Shown here piece by piece: positions 7,468 through 15,917 of a DNA stretch of 64,000 nucleotides (the first letter of the stretch is position 1; each line of letters begins with the position of its first letter). The DNA comes from a virus. The notes under the pieces were generated by a model that was not told where the DNA came from, made no database searches, and worked only from the letters and a program-made list of their open reading frames with translations. Both the position numbers and the translations under genes were made by a program. The stretch is from positions 43,135 through 107,134 of the IMG/VR virus record IMGVR_UViG_3300009155_000048; one strand, 5' to 3'.

Positions 7468-7927
7468 CTTTATTTATAGTGATAGAGGTGAGGGTAAAAC
7501 TGAATTTATAACAAGATTAGCCAATGATTTATATAGAAAAGGTGGTTATAAAATAGATTTTTATTCACTAACATCAGAGAGTTTACCGAATTTAGAAAGA
7601 GGAATTTCATATGATATTTACCCAAATAATATTGTAAATAGAAATTACATTTTAGACCTCAAAAAAGAAAAGATAAAAGCAGGTAAACTAGATATTCTTT
7701 TCATAGATGATATAGATTACTTAGATAATTGGGATGATATATTATCACTAAATTGTGATAAATTTATCACTGTTGATATATTGGAAGAAAGAAATTACCC
7801 AAAAAGAAGCTGTAATATGGTAAAATTAAAAGGAAACTATAATCTTTTTCACTTACCTGATATAGAATATAATAGCTTCTTAAAACCTTATTTAAGAGAG
7901 AAAAAATTAGACATATTATTAAAATGA
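7439..7927 (+). CDS. P-loop ATPase, 162 residues
   Basis: Start at ATG 7439, inside the last ten codons of the glycosylase; a longer frame upstream only shadows that gene. Walker A is SDRGEGKTEF (about residues 15-24) and Walker B is KLDILFIDDIDYLD (about 77-90). At about 160 residues it is a bare ATPase core without the lid domain of AAA+ proteins. The small size, short strands and position between a repair enzyme and thymidylate synthase suggest a nucleic-acid-associated motor or kinase-like protein, but no family can be named. Its stop overlaps the thymidylate synthase start (ATGA), so the four genes 6121-8754 look like one operon. Confidence 0.6.
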   Translation: MKLRKNVENNFIYSDRGEGKTEFITRLANDLYRKGGYKIDFYSLTSESLPNLERGISYDIYPNNIVNRNYILDLKKEKIKAGKLDILFIDDIDYLDNWDDILSLNCDKFITVDILEERNYPKRSCNMVKLKGNYNLFHLPDIEYNSFLKPYLREKKLDILLK

Positions 7928-8754
7928 TCAAAGCAGATAAATACTACATTCAGAATCTTGTAAATATTATGAGTGATGGAACATTTGATGAAAACCCAAG
8001 ACCAAAATGGTCTGATGGAAACCCAGCTCACTCAAGATTCATTACTCAAGTATTTGAGGAATATGACTTATCAAAAGGTGAGTTTCCAATTACTACATTG
8101 AGAAATACTGCAATTAAAACCGGAATTAAAGAAATACTTTGGATTTATCAAAAACAATCAAATTCATTAGAGGTTGCCAGAGAGATGGGCATTAATTGGT
8201 GGGATGAATGGAACATTGGGGATGGAACAATTGGTCAAAGATATGGCGCTACAATAAAAAGATATGATTTGGTAAATAAAAGACTAACCTCATTAAAAGA
8301 AGATCCATTTTCAAGAAGACATATTATTAATATGTATCAAGAATCGGATATGGAAGAAACAAAAGGATTACACCCCTGTGCATTTGAGACACATTGGTCA
8401 GTTAGGAAAATAGATGGTGACTTCTATTTAGATTTAACATTAATTCAAAGAAGTAATGATTATATAATGGCTGGGTATATCAATAAGATTCAATATGTTG
8501 CATTACAAATGATGTTTGCATCCCACTTAGGATATAAAATTGGTAAATTCTGTCATTTTGTTCAAAATCTTCATGTTTATGATAGACATTTTGAGGCATT
8601 AAATGAAATATTAGATAGACGTGGTCTAACTAATCAACCATATATTTCATTGAAATCTGATAAAAACTTTTACGATTTCACAATAGATGACTTCGAGATA
8701 CATAACATAGATGGTATTAAGAAGTTAAACTCTAATTTAGAAATAGCTGTTTAA
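7924..8754 (+). CDS. thyA: Thymidylate synthase (ThyA-type)
   Basis: 276 residues. Recognisable ThyA motifs in order: GTIGQRYG (cf. GPVYGxQW), FSRRHIINMY (phosphate-binding arginines), LHPCAFETHWSV with catalytic Cys152, LIQRSNDYIMAGYINKIQY (QRSxD and the dUMP-binding Asn) and HVYDRHFEA. It converts dUMP to dTMP with methylenetetrahydrofolate, supplying thymidine for this AT-rich genome. The folate-binding parts are divergent from cellular ThyA, as is common in phages. It is the last gene of the 6121-8754 operon and ends at a strong terminator. Confidence 0.85.
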   Translation: MIKADKYYIQNLVNIMSDGTFDENPRPKWSDGNPAHSRFITQVFEEYDLSKGEFPITTLRNTAIKTGIKEILWIYQKQSNSLEVAREMGINWWDEWNIGDGTIGQRYGATIKRYDLVNKRLTSLKEDPFSRRHIINMYQESDMEETKGLHPCAFETHWSVRKIDGDFYLDLTLIQRSNDYIMAGYINKIQYVALQMMFASHLGYKIGKFCHFVQNLHVYDRHFEALNEILDRRGLTNQPYISLKSDKNFYDFTIDDFEIHNIDGIKKLNSNLEIAV

Positions 8755-8760
8755 AACAAA

Positions 8761-8788
8761 AAAGTCCTTATATTATAAGGACTTTTAT
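8761..8788. terminator. Bidirectional terminator
   Basis: Ten-base stem AAAGTCCTTA/TAAGGACTTT with a five-base loop and flanking A/T runs, between the convergent thymidylate synthase and the gene ending at 8796. Confidence 0.85.
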
Positions 8789-8795
8789 TCTAAAT

Positions 8796-9089
8796 TTAGA
8801 AAGTTACTGAATCTCCACTATCTGGGAAAATTCCGGTATTATAACCCAATTCTGGGAAACTAATAACTAAATTTTTAGCACCAGATGGGGTACCGCCAAT
8901 AGCAGTTCTTGAGAAAGTAACAGACTCAGTTCCATCTAATGTAGTTCCTAATATGGTAAAATTCACACTATTAGTAAGTCCACTAAGTGTAGCTGGTCCT
9001 CCTCCTCTTACGTGAAAAGCTTGGTAGTTCACAGTTAATACGTTCGCTGAATACGTAGCCGAAGTGATGTGGATGTAAGGTCTTGACAT
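8796..9089 (-). CDS. Small beta-rich protein next to the capsid gene, possible virion protein
   Basis: 97 residues starting at MSRPYIHITSAT; the frame continues upstream of this ATG but the late-type promoter at 9108-9120 fixes the start. It has no charged helices and reads as a beta sandwich (NVLTVNYQAFHV, SVNFTILGTTLDG, ESVTFSRTAIGG, NLVISFPELGYN). Size, composition and position directly after the major capsid gene suit a capsid decoration protein (an equivalent of Hoc or Soc), but nothing in the sequence proves it. It has its own promoter and terminator, so it can be expressed at a level different from the capsid protein. Confidence 0.55.
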   Translation of the reverse strand: MSRPYIHITSATYSANVLTVNYQAFHVRGGGPATLSGLTNSVNFTILGTTLDGTESVTFSRTAIGGTPSGAKNLVISFPELGYNTGIFPDSGDSVTF

Positions 9090-9107
9090 AATATTAAATA
9101 TTTTTCT

Positions 9108-9120
9108 TTTATATATTAAA
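9108..9120 (-). promoter_or_regulatory. Late-type promoter, TTTAATATATAAA
   Basis: Minus-strand match 18 bases before the ATG at 9089. A perfect inverted repeat AGTGA-AGGAAA-TCACT followed by six T lies immediately upstream (9125-9143). Confidence 0.55.
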
Positions 9121-9160
9121 ATAAAAAAGTGATTTCCTTCACTATTTGATTTTTTTAAAA

Positions 9161-9197
9161 AAAACAAACCCTCTCAATTGAGAGGGTTTGTTTTTTA
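9161..9197 (-). terminator. Terminator of the major capsid gene
   Basis: Very strong hairpin: AACAAACCCTCTCAATT and its exact complement, with T run on the minus strand. It contains the CCTCTCAATTGAGAGG core that recurs at 56301. Confidence 0.9.
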
Positions 9198-9210
9198 TCA
9201 TTACTATAGA

Positions 9211-10962
9211 TTAGTTAAGTAATCCAGGAGTATCAGACACTTTAATTGTCATATACTGCTTTTGAGGATACCAACCCACTTCAGCAACTGCGTATCTAGA
9301 TCTTAACAACATACGTGGAGCGAATGTAGCTTCAGAGATGATACTGATTGACTGAGCCATTAAGTAAGGTACGAAGATGATACCTGGTTGATCAGGATTG
9401 TTCTTTCTACCAATAACGATACGGTTATCGTTATACTTCATGTAAGGGTCAACATAGATTTGGATATCACCGATTTGACCAACTGGATACAATTGACCAG
9501 AACCGTTGATTTTAGATTTAGTTGGATTAATAGTATATCCAGCGACATCCATTAAAGCTGCAGCTAAACCTCCGTTAGTTACTGCGAATTGTGCAGGACC
9601 AACACGACCTTCTGTTGCAATATAGTTAGAAGCGTGAACCATCTTAGTGATCAACTTACGTTGAACAGCGTGTGTAGTTTCACCACCAACTTGAGTTTGA
9701 GTGTAAAGAGTATCTAAGTCAAAAATAGTTGGACTAGAGATGTTATTGCTATAAGTAGCACCAGATGCTGGAGCTGAAGATCTGTTCAAGTCACCCATTT
9801 CAAAGATTTTAGATACAATTTGTTTAGAAATTGTTTGAGACAATTCGTTAACAAGGATAGATTCCATTTTTTGAACGATATCCATACCAGTGTTAGCTTT
9901 GATGTCTTCAATTTCAGTTCTTCTAAGAGCTGAAGATACTTCAATAGTACCAACCGCGATAGACTTAGTAGAAACTTTTGGTCCAATTACACCAGCATAA
10001 GTCAAATCATCTTCAGCACGACTCATTGGGTATCTACCATTCTGAGAGTTTGTAGAGAAGTTTGTAGAGAAACCTGGTAATTGATCTTCTAATGCAGAAA
10101 TCATAGTAACAGTTAAGTTAGAAGTACTTGAGAAAGTAAGACCAGGAATAGCTGTTAATTGAGACTGGATTGTAGCAGAAGGAGTAAATGTATTTTGAGT
10201 TTGGTCAAAAGCTGCTGCTGCTGGGTTATAAACGTTAGCAATTGTTTGTGAACCAATAGTAGCATTTGCTTGTCTAAATGCTCTGAAGATAGGAAGACCA
10301 TCGATACGAGAGTAACCTAAGAATTCAAGAACGTTAGCTTTAGAACCACTAATAGATGTACCTGTTGAAACAGATGCAGCATAGTTACCTAAAGTAAAGT
10401 AAGCCTTAGTACCAGTAGCACTTTGGAAACCACCAACTGTTAAAACGATATCAGTTGAAGAAATTGCAGTTGAAACTTTAGTACCAAACGCACCACTTTG
10501 TAACATACCAGCTGTATCAGTTGAGTTAGTTGATACGATTTTAAATACTTGAGGTGCACCATATGTAGTATCAACATCATCATATTGGAAGTCAATATAC
10601 AATAAGTCTAATTTTGGACCTGGTGAAGGTTTTACAGCAACTAAATCTAAACCGATTGTTTGAGCTGCGATTTTCATAGCAACTGGTAATAAGTTTTGAC
10701 CTAAGTCACCAGAACCAGCCGAACCTGAGTTACTTGACCAGTTAGTACCAAGTGTAGTACCTGATAAAGTTGATGGTTGAGGAGATGTAACTGCACCCAT
10801 ACCTTGGATTGTTGCGTTTACATACGCATTTTCATTGATAGAGTGGAACTCTGCGTATTCTGACATCCAATCAAGTCTGTCTTCACCAGCAACGCCCATG
10901 TTCTCTAATACTGGAGACCACTTCTTCAATGCTTTTTGTTTGTCTATTCTAATGTGTGACAT
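9211..10962 (-). CDS. Major capsid protein (T4 gp23-like)
   Basis: 583 residues, close to T4 gp23 (521). The N-terminus ALKKWSPVLENMGVAG matches the conserved delta region of gp23-like precursors, followed by EFHSINE|NAYVNATIQGMGAV, where I infer removal of the first 44 residues by the prohead protease: SINE fits the T4 (L/I)xE rule. The body (LLPVAMKIAAQTIGLDLVAVKPSPGP, FVPYLMAQ, MLLRSRYAVAEVGWYP) follows the gp23 HK97 fold; a threonine/serine-rich stretch around residues 150-330 is probably the insertion domain. Upstream lies a T-rich leader of about 70 bases with TATATAGATATAAG rather than the standard late motif. The fully T4-like order is this gene then protease-scaffold then portal upstream on the same strand. 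Confidence 0.95.
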   Translation of the reverse strand: MSHIRIDKQKALKKWSPVLENMGVAGEDRLDWMSEYAEFHSINENAYVNATIQGMGAVTSPQPSTLSGTTLGTNWSSNSGSAGSGDLGQNLLPVAMKIAAQTIGLDLVAVKPSPGPKLDLLYIDFQYDDVDTTYGAPQVFKIVSTNSTDTAGMLQSGAFGTKVSTAISSTDIVLTVGGFQSATGTKAYFTLGNYAASVSTGTSISGSKANVLEFLGYSRIDGLPIFRAFRQANATIGSQTIANVYNPAAAAFDQTQNTFTPSATIQSQLTAIPGLTFSSTSNLTVTMISALEDQLPGFSTNFSTNSQNGRYPMSRAEDDLTYAGVIGPKVSTKSIAVGTIEVSSALRRTEIEDIKANTGMDIVQKMESILVNELSQTISKQIVSKIFEMGDLNRSSAPASGATYSNNISSPTIFDLDTLYTQTQVGGETTHAVQRKLITKMVHASNYIATEGRVGPAQFAVTNGGLAAALMDVAGYTINPTKSKINGSGQLYPVGQIGDIQIYVDPYMKYNDNRIVIGRKNNPDQPGIIFVPYLMAQSISIISEATFAPRMLLRSRYAVAEVGWYPQKQYMTIKVSDTPGLLN

Positions 10963-11047
10963 AATTTTTTTTTATTTTTTTTGTTTTTCTTATATCTATA
11001 TAGTATCCTATTTTTCCTTAATTTTTCAAGGGTGGATTTTTTATAGA

Positions 11048-13159
11048 TTAAAGATTTTTGAATCTCTCCATAATTGCAGTTACATCACCATCAGACAATT
11101 TGTCTTCTTGAATTAACGCATTATGTTCAACTAATTTTTTAGTTACAGATTCATTTTTCTTGAATGGTCTTGTTAACCAGAAATGTTCAACTTTTGATTC
11201 AGTTGTTAAGTCTGGGTACAATCTAGCTTGCGATAAGATAGACTTTTTAGAAGATTCATTCAATTGTGACCAGATTGGCTTAATGTTTTCAGGCATCAAT
11301 CTAATCAATCTCTCTTCAAGAGATTCATTTTTAACAGATAACGCTTCTCCAATCATCTTTAACACATCAGAACTAGTGAAATAACTCTTTTCGTTTATGT
11401 AAAGTTTTACTTGTTCTTGCTCCTCGTTTGTTAAGCTGTAATAGCTATCAACTTGGGACTTGTTTAAGAATTTTAAGAAATGTAAATCATTGGACTCAGA
11501 AACTTTACGTTTTTTAGCTTCTTCAATTAATTTATCAATTTGTTGAGATAATTCTGTATCAGAATTGCCTTCGAATTTAGATTCTTCTCCATAAGGATTT
11601 TCCTCTTCTTTTTCATGTGCCATTGGCATTCCCGGCATTCCTTCTTCTTCACCATATGTACCTTCTTCTGAAGCTACTAAGTGAGGCATACCTTCTTCTT
11701 CCTCTTCTTCATATGCCATTGGCATTCCTTCTTCTTCTGAAGCAATCATTTCAAATCCTACTTCTTCTAAAGTTGGGAATGAATTACCTTTACTTTCATT
11801 TAATTTATTACCATTTAATTTCTCAGCAATTAAACCCGCGTAAGAAACAGTTTTATCTAAGTTTTCAGCAATATACTCAGAGTAAGCGATGTTATCATCT
11901 AAGTGTTCAGCAATGTATTCAGAGTAAGCGATGTTACCTTCTACATGCTCAGCTAAATATTCAGAATAAGCAATAGAGTTATCTACATGCTCAGCGATAT
12001 ACTCAGAGTAAGCAATATTCTTATCTAAGTTTTCAGCGATGTACTCAGAGTAAGCAATATTCTTATCTAAGTTTTCAGCGATGTACTCAGAGTAAGCAAT
12101 ATTCTTATCTAAGTTCTCAGCTAAATATTCAGAATAAGTGATATTCTTATCAACATTCTCAGCTAAATATTCAGAGTAAGAAATATTTTTGTCTAAGTTT
12201 TCAGCTAAGTACTCAGAATAAGTGATGTTCTTATCTAAGTTTTCAGCTAAGTATTCAGTGTAATTAACAGCCTTTTCTAAGTTTTCAGCTAAATAATCAT
12301 TGTGAGAGATCAACTTATCAGTAGTTGATTTCAATGATTTATTTTCATTAACCACAACTTGAACTTTTTCAGCTAAGTAATCTAAATACTTAACCATTTG
12401 AGAGTTAGTCTTATTAAGTTCTTCATAGTACTCAAGAAGTTGCTCTAATTTTTTCGGATTGATGTTACCTGATTTAATAGCAGATTGTGCAGCTTTCTTA
12501 GTAGTAGCGATTTCATTAATCAAATACTTAGAATAGTCAGCTAATTGCTGTTTGGTAACGAAGTCATTCTGGTTCATATTGAATAGTTCGTTTATTTTTG
12601 ACTCATCGGACATTTCATATATCCTAAAGTTAGTTTTATTGGAAAACCCATATGATTCATTTATGGATTTCATTCTAGCTGAAGCAAATCCTGGGTCAGC
12701 AACAATGTCGTAAGTAAACAATTTCTTTAAAGTAACAGTACCATCTGATTCAGTGATACCAGCAGCTCTTGAAGAAACGAATACAGGACAACCATCATCA
12801 ACTAAAGATTTAGCTTCTTTACCCCAATAGGTATTCAATAATTTAATCTCACCCTCAACACGATTAGATTCTTTAACATAAGAAGCTTTTCTAATAATGT
12901 GTGAAGCGCGAGATAATGATGTATCAAATACATCTGGGTGATCGAATTCACCATAAACAACACCCATATTTTGAATACGGTCATTAAGTTCTTCTAAACA
13001 AGGAATAAACTTATCTGCAGTGTAGATTCTTTCATTACGGTTTTTAACACCGAACTCAGTAAAAATACCACCTAAGATATAGTCTTTCTTGCCACCAGAA
13101 ACTTGAACGCTCTCCTTTAATGGGTTTGAGTTGTTTTCAACGATTAAGATTGGTTTCAT
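11048..13159 (-). CDS. Prohead protease fused to scaffold core protein (gp21-gp22-like)
   Basis: 703 residues. Residues 1-175 are a T4 gp21-like serine protease: GGIFTEFGVKNRNERIY, the histidine in VYGEFDHPD and the serine in VFVSSRAAG, ending LFTYDIVADPGF. From about residue 200 on the protein is a long helical coiled coil with twelve 14-residue repeats of the form YSEYLAENLDKNI (about 285-450), then an acidic EEGMPMAYEEEE region and a helical C-terminus. T4 makes protease (gp21) and core (gp22) from separate genes; here they are one chain, so protease and scaffold would assemble in fixed ratio and the protease would degrade its own scaffold. KSINE, YLAEN and similar sites could be cut. Late promoter at 13185-13195. 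The early-window gene at 407 mimics a capsid part, not this one. Confidence 0.9.
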   Translation of the reverse strand: MKPILIVENNSNPLKESVQVSGGKKDYILGGIFTEFGVKNRNERIYTADKFIPCLEELNDRIQNMGVVYGEFDHPDVFDTSLSRASHIIRKASYVKESNRVEGEIKLLNTYWGKEAKSLVDDGCPVFVSSRAAGITESDGTVTLKKLFTYDIVADPGFASARMKSINESYGFSNKTNFRIYEMSDESKINELFNMNQNDFVTKQQLADYSKYLINEIATTKKAAQSAIKSGNINPKKLEQLLEYYEELNKTNSQMVKYLDYLAEKVQVVVNENKSLKSTTDKLISHNDYLAENLEKAVNYTEYLAENLDKNITYSEYLAENLDKNISYSEYLAENVDKNITYSEYLAENLDKNIAYSEYIAENLDKNIAYSEYIAENLDKNIAYSEYIAEHVDNSIAYSEYLAEHVEGNIAYSEYIAEHLDDNIAYSEYIAENLDKTVSYAGLIAEKLNGNKLNESKGNSFPTLEEVGFEMIASEEEGMPMAYEEEEEEGMPHLVASEEGTYGEEEGMPGMPMAHEKEEENPYGEESKFEGNSDTELSQQIDKLIEEAKKRKVSESNDLHFLKFLNKSQVDSYYSLTNEEQEQVKLYINEKSYFTSSDVLKMIGEALSVKNESLEERLIRLMPENIKPIWSQLNESSKKSILSQARLYPDLTTESKVEHFWLTRPFKKNESVTKKLVEHNALIQEDKLSDGDVTAIMERFKNL
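11806..12303 (-). repeat. Twelve tandem 42-bp repeats inside the scaffold domain
   Basis: In-frame repeats of 14 residues (two heptads), consensus YSEYLAENLDKNIA. The central copies differ by only a few bases, so expansion by recent unequal exchange or slippage is likely. Copy number would set the length of the scaffold rod. Confidence 0.9.
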
Positions 13160-13184
13160 TTATCGCAATTTATTTTTTATAACT

Positions 13185-13195
13185 GTATATATTGA
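13185..13195 (-). promoter_or_regulatory. Late-type promoter TCAATATATAC
   Basis: Minus-strand match 25 bases before the ATG of the protease-scaffold gene; one base differs from the consensus. Confidence 0.55.
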
Positions 13196-13279
13196 CCTTG
13201 AAAAACCGTCTTTTTTCTTAGAAGGATTTTTTATAGATACCTTTAGAACTTTATCCCATCTAAGTCATATAAATTTCTA

Positions 13280-13729
13280 ATGAAAAGAGTAAAAGTTATA
13301 ATTTTTCAAAAAAATGAAGATTCTTTGGATGAAATTGTTCAATTTTTATCTAAATCGGAAAACTCAAAAGAATTTTATTTAAAAATGAATAGAGATAAAT
13401 TCATAAATGAAATTTTATCTATTTCCGATCCAATTCATCAATGGATGCCATTTTTAGAGTCACTATCACCAATAAAACTATATGACAAATATGGATCCAC
13501 TTATCAGTCAAAATATAGAGAAGTACTTAACATATCAACAATATCACACCATATTAAAAGTATAGTTGTAGAAAACAACACTCTATATGGAATTATTGAT
13601 ATACTAGACACACCAATAGGTGGACGAATTCAATCATTAGATGCAGAACAGATGGTACTAAATCCCATATATAATACAGGTGAAATCATAACATTTGATA
13701 TAGATTTTAATATAAGGGAAGCAGCATGA
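13280..13729 (+). CDS. Hypothetical protein with a prohead-protease-like strand motif
   Basis: 149 residues. The C-terminal third reads SIVVENNTLYGIIDILDTPIG then GRIQSL, which resembles the V-x-G-x-L-x-GE-x-LDTP-x-G strand pair of prohead protease folds, but the catalytic His and Ser found in the neighbouring gp21-like protein are missing. The N-terminal half (MKRVKVIIFQKNEDS, DEIVQFLSKSENS, HQWMPFLESLSP) is unfamiliar. It could be an inactive relative of the protease, or the resemblance may be chance. It is divergent from the protease gene with about 120 bases between them, and overlaps the next gene (ATGA at 13726). Confidence 0.5.
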   Translation: MKRVKVIIFQKNEDSLDEIVQFLSKSENSKEFYLKMNRDKFINEILSISDPIHQWMPFLESLSPIKLYDKYGSTYQSKYREVLNISTISHHIKSIVVENNTLYGIIDILDTPIGGRIQSLDAEQMVLNPIYNTGEIITFDIDFNIREAA

Positions 13730-14136
13730 TACTAACTAGAGAAATTATAGTAAAAATAAATGAGTCCAACTTTTCATATTATGAAGAGTTAGGATATGAT
13801 GTTGCTATTGGAGAAGCTCTAATAATTCCAGTTGAATTATTATCAACAGGAAGCCACTATAAAATAGATTGTAAATGTGATGGATGTAGTATAGTTAAGG
13901 AAGTCATATTTAAGAATTATGTTAAATATGATAATAAATGGGGCGAGTACTATTGTAGAAAGTGTTCAGAGAAGAAAAGAAAAGAAACTCTTAAAGAAAA
14001 TTATGGCGTTGAATATCCAATTCAAAACAAAGAAATAAAGAAAAGGATTAAGAAAACTATGATTGATAAGTTTGGAGTAGATAACCCAACAAAATCAAAA
14101 GAAATTATTTCTAAAAGAAAAAAAGTCTCAAATTAA
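13726..14136 (+). CDS. Truncated homing-endonuclease-like protein (DNA-binding part only)
   Basis: 136 residues. After a zinc-finger-like section (CKCDGC, YYCRKCSEK) come two copies of a repeat with the pattern ENYGVEYPIQNKEIKK and DKFGVDNPTKSKEI. The same repeat, K-(F/Y)-G-V-x-(N/Y)-P, occurs in the endonuclease at 43366-45054, where it precedes a nuclease domain. Here the protein stops after the second repeat, so the catalytic part is absent. It is probably a decayed homing endonuclease or a small DNA-binding relative. It follows the previous gene with a 4-base overlap and ends at a strong terminator. Confidence 0.6.
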   Translation: MILTREIIVKINESNFSYYEELGYDVAIGEALIIPVELLSTGSHYKIDCKCDGCSIVKEVIFKNYVKYDNKWGEYYCRKCSEKKRKETLKENYGVEYPIQNKEIKKRIKKTMIDKFGVDNPTKSKEIISKRKKVSN

Positions 14137-14152
14137 TTTTTGAGACTTTTTT
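14121..14152. terminator. Bidirectional terminator
   Basis: AAAGTCTCAAA/TTTGAGACTTT stem with TTAAT-type loop and T runs both ways, between the convergent gene ending at 14136 and the portal gene ending at 14154. Confidence 0.85.
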
Positions 14153-14153
14153 A

Positions 14154-15860
14154 TTAGAATTCAAATTCAGCACCTTCACCACCAGCTTCTCCGCCACCAC
14201 CTTCACCACCCGGTTCTGGACCAGCCTCCGGAGTTGTTTGAGCTCCTCCTTCAGGGGCAGCTTGAGCACCACCTTCGGCACCAGGTTCACCACCTTCAGC
14301 ACCAGCTTCAGCACCACCTTCTGGGCCAGCACCACCGCCTTTACCAGATTTAATCCAATAGGCTTTATTTTCTTCTTTTTCTTCTGGTGTCAATTTCATA
14401 ACTTTATCAATTAAATAATCAATATGGAAATATGGTTGGCCATCAGCAGTTTGAATTCCCAACATAGTGCCTAAAATACTAGCTCTCTTTTCAAAATTTG
14501 CCAACTTTTTCCACTCTTCAAATAATTGATTTGAATTAAAATTGATATCTACTTGGTTTAAGAATATCTCATCATTTTTCAATTCTGGAAATTCCATACA
14601 CATTTGTAATTTAAGTGGTTTAACAATTAATTCTTTATAGTTAGCTCTTAAACGGTTAATAAAGTTATTAAATTTAACTTCATCTCTAGTCATCTCAGCC
14701 GCATCACTAAATACATTACCACCACCATTTTCTTTATCAAATCTTTGGAAAGGAATTTTAGATGCTCTTTTTAAGATATTAAAGAACCAAGTTAACATAT
14801 CATTCTCATTTAAGTTGTGACCTTCCGGTGAGACTAATTCCATACCAGGTGTACCAGCATCTCCTTCTGGGAACCACACTTGTTTATTATATGGTAAATG
14901 TTTTCTACCATTTATAGTAACAGTACCCAATGTATCATCCCATTCAACTTCTTCCGAGTAATCAGCAATTAATTGACCAATTTGTTCTTCAGCACGTTGT
15001 CTAGGTAAACCTTTAATTGGAATAGTAAACTTTTGATAAACAGTAGCGTTGATAATATTGAACATAATTTTAGTTTGTTCAAGAATCTTTAACTGATTAT
15101 ATGGTTTAATTAAACCCTCAAGATATGAAGTTTCAGAATAATCATTCTGTGTTGAATATGAAATAAATACCAATTGAGAATCTAAGAAGATTCTTCTTAA
15201 TTGTGGATCCTCTGGATATTGAATCCAAAGATTACCAATAGATGGCTCATATGCTGGAACTAATGTTTCGGGTCTTAGTCTATTAAAGTGAATAATATTT
15301 TTTTTCTTATCATCCCAAACAATTTCAATTGCAATATAACCATCAATTAAGAAGTCTTTCATCATATTCCAAGCAGTGATATTATCACCAAATCCAAATC
15401 TATTATAAATAATTTCAAAATACTCTTGATACTTATCCTTAATATCTTGTGAGTAGTCATTTGATAAAGGTCTAGGTGAACAAAAATCATTCTCATTATA
15501 GATAATTGCCTCATCGGAAACCGATGAAACAAAATCTCTTAATTCATCCTTAATTGAATATTCTCTTAAAATTCTTCTCTTATCAGCATAACTTCTATCT
15601 AAATACGGAACCGACTTTCTATTAAGAACAGACGCAACCGCTTTGGATGAAAAGAAATCATACATCGAATTATTTTTCTGACTGTACGGATCCTCATTAA
15701 TACCAACACCGACAGTGTTTCTGATAATCATATCATCATACTTCATACCGAAGTTTGATAAATTACGAAGCAATCTATTAAAAAGACCCTTATTCTCAAC
15801 CGCAGATGAGATATAAGTAGAATTTTGATTTTGTTGATTTAGCGGATTATAAGAAGCCAT
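14154..15860 (-). CDS. Portal protein (T4 gp20-like)
   Basis: 568 residues (T4 gp20: 524). The order of conserved sections follows gp20: a disordered N-terminus, SYADKRRILREYSIKDELRD, VSDEAIIYNENDFCSP, DYSEEVEWDDTLGTVTING, LPYNKQVWFPEGD, KRASKIPFQRFDKENG and MTRDEVKFNNFINRLR. It forms the dodecameric ring through which DNA is packaged. The last 65 residues are a low-complexity Gly/Ala/Glu/Pro tail (GGAEAGAEGGEPGAEGG) not found in gp20; the encoding DNA is locally rich in C on the plus strand, unlike its surroundings. A late promoter lies at 15880-15890, with a second copy at 15904-15915. Confidence 0.92.
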   Translation of the reverse strand: MASYNPLNQQNQNSTYISSAVENKGLFNRLLRNLSNFGMKYDDMIIRNTVGVGINEDPYSQKNNSMYDFFSSKAVASVLNRKSVPYLDRSYADKRRILREYSIKDELRDFVSSVSDEAIIYNENDFCSPRPLSNDYSQDIKDKYQEYFEIIYNRFGFGDNITAWNMMKDFLIDGYIAIEIVWDDKKKNIIHFNRLRPETLVPAYEPSIGNLWIQYPEDPQLRRIFLDSQLVFISYSTQNDYSETSYLEGLIKPYNQLKILEQTKIMFNIINATVYQKFTIPIKGLPRQRAEEQIGQLIADYSEEVEWDDTLGTVTINGRKHLPYNKQVWFPEGDAGTPGMELVSPEGHNLNENDMLTWFFNILKRASKIPFQRFDKENGGGNVFSDAAEMTRDEVKFNNFINRLRANYKELIVKPLKLQMCMEFPELKNDEIFLNQVDINFNSNQLFEEWKKLANFEKRASILGTMLGIQTADGQPYFHIDYLIDKVMKLTPEEKEENKAYWIKSGKGGGAGPEGGAEAGAEGGEPGAEGGAQAAPEGGAQTTPEAGPEPGGEGGGGEAGGEGAEFEF

Positions 15861-15879
15861 AAAATTTTAAAAATTTCTA

Positions 15880-15890
15880 GTATATATTAA
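15880..15890 (-). promoter_or_regulatory. Late-type promoter TTAATATATAC
   Basis: Exact match, 19 bases before the portal ATG. A second, variant copy (TTAATATATATG) lies 13 bases further upstream at 15904-15915. Confidence 0.6.
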
Positions 15891-15917
15891 AAACAGAGTT
15901 TCCCATATATATTAAGT

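Noticed and set aside
11617-11976. Plus-strand frame opposite the scaffold repeats
   Set aside because: Leucine-rich shadow of the minus-strand coding repeats, with no promoter or start context.
11806-12303. Regular 42-bp repeats suggesting a CRISPR array
   Set aside because: There are no unique spacers; the repeats are contiguous, in frame and encode coiled-coil heptads.
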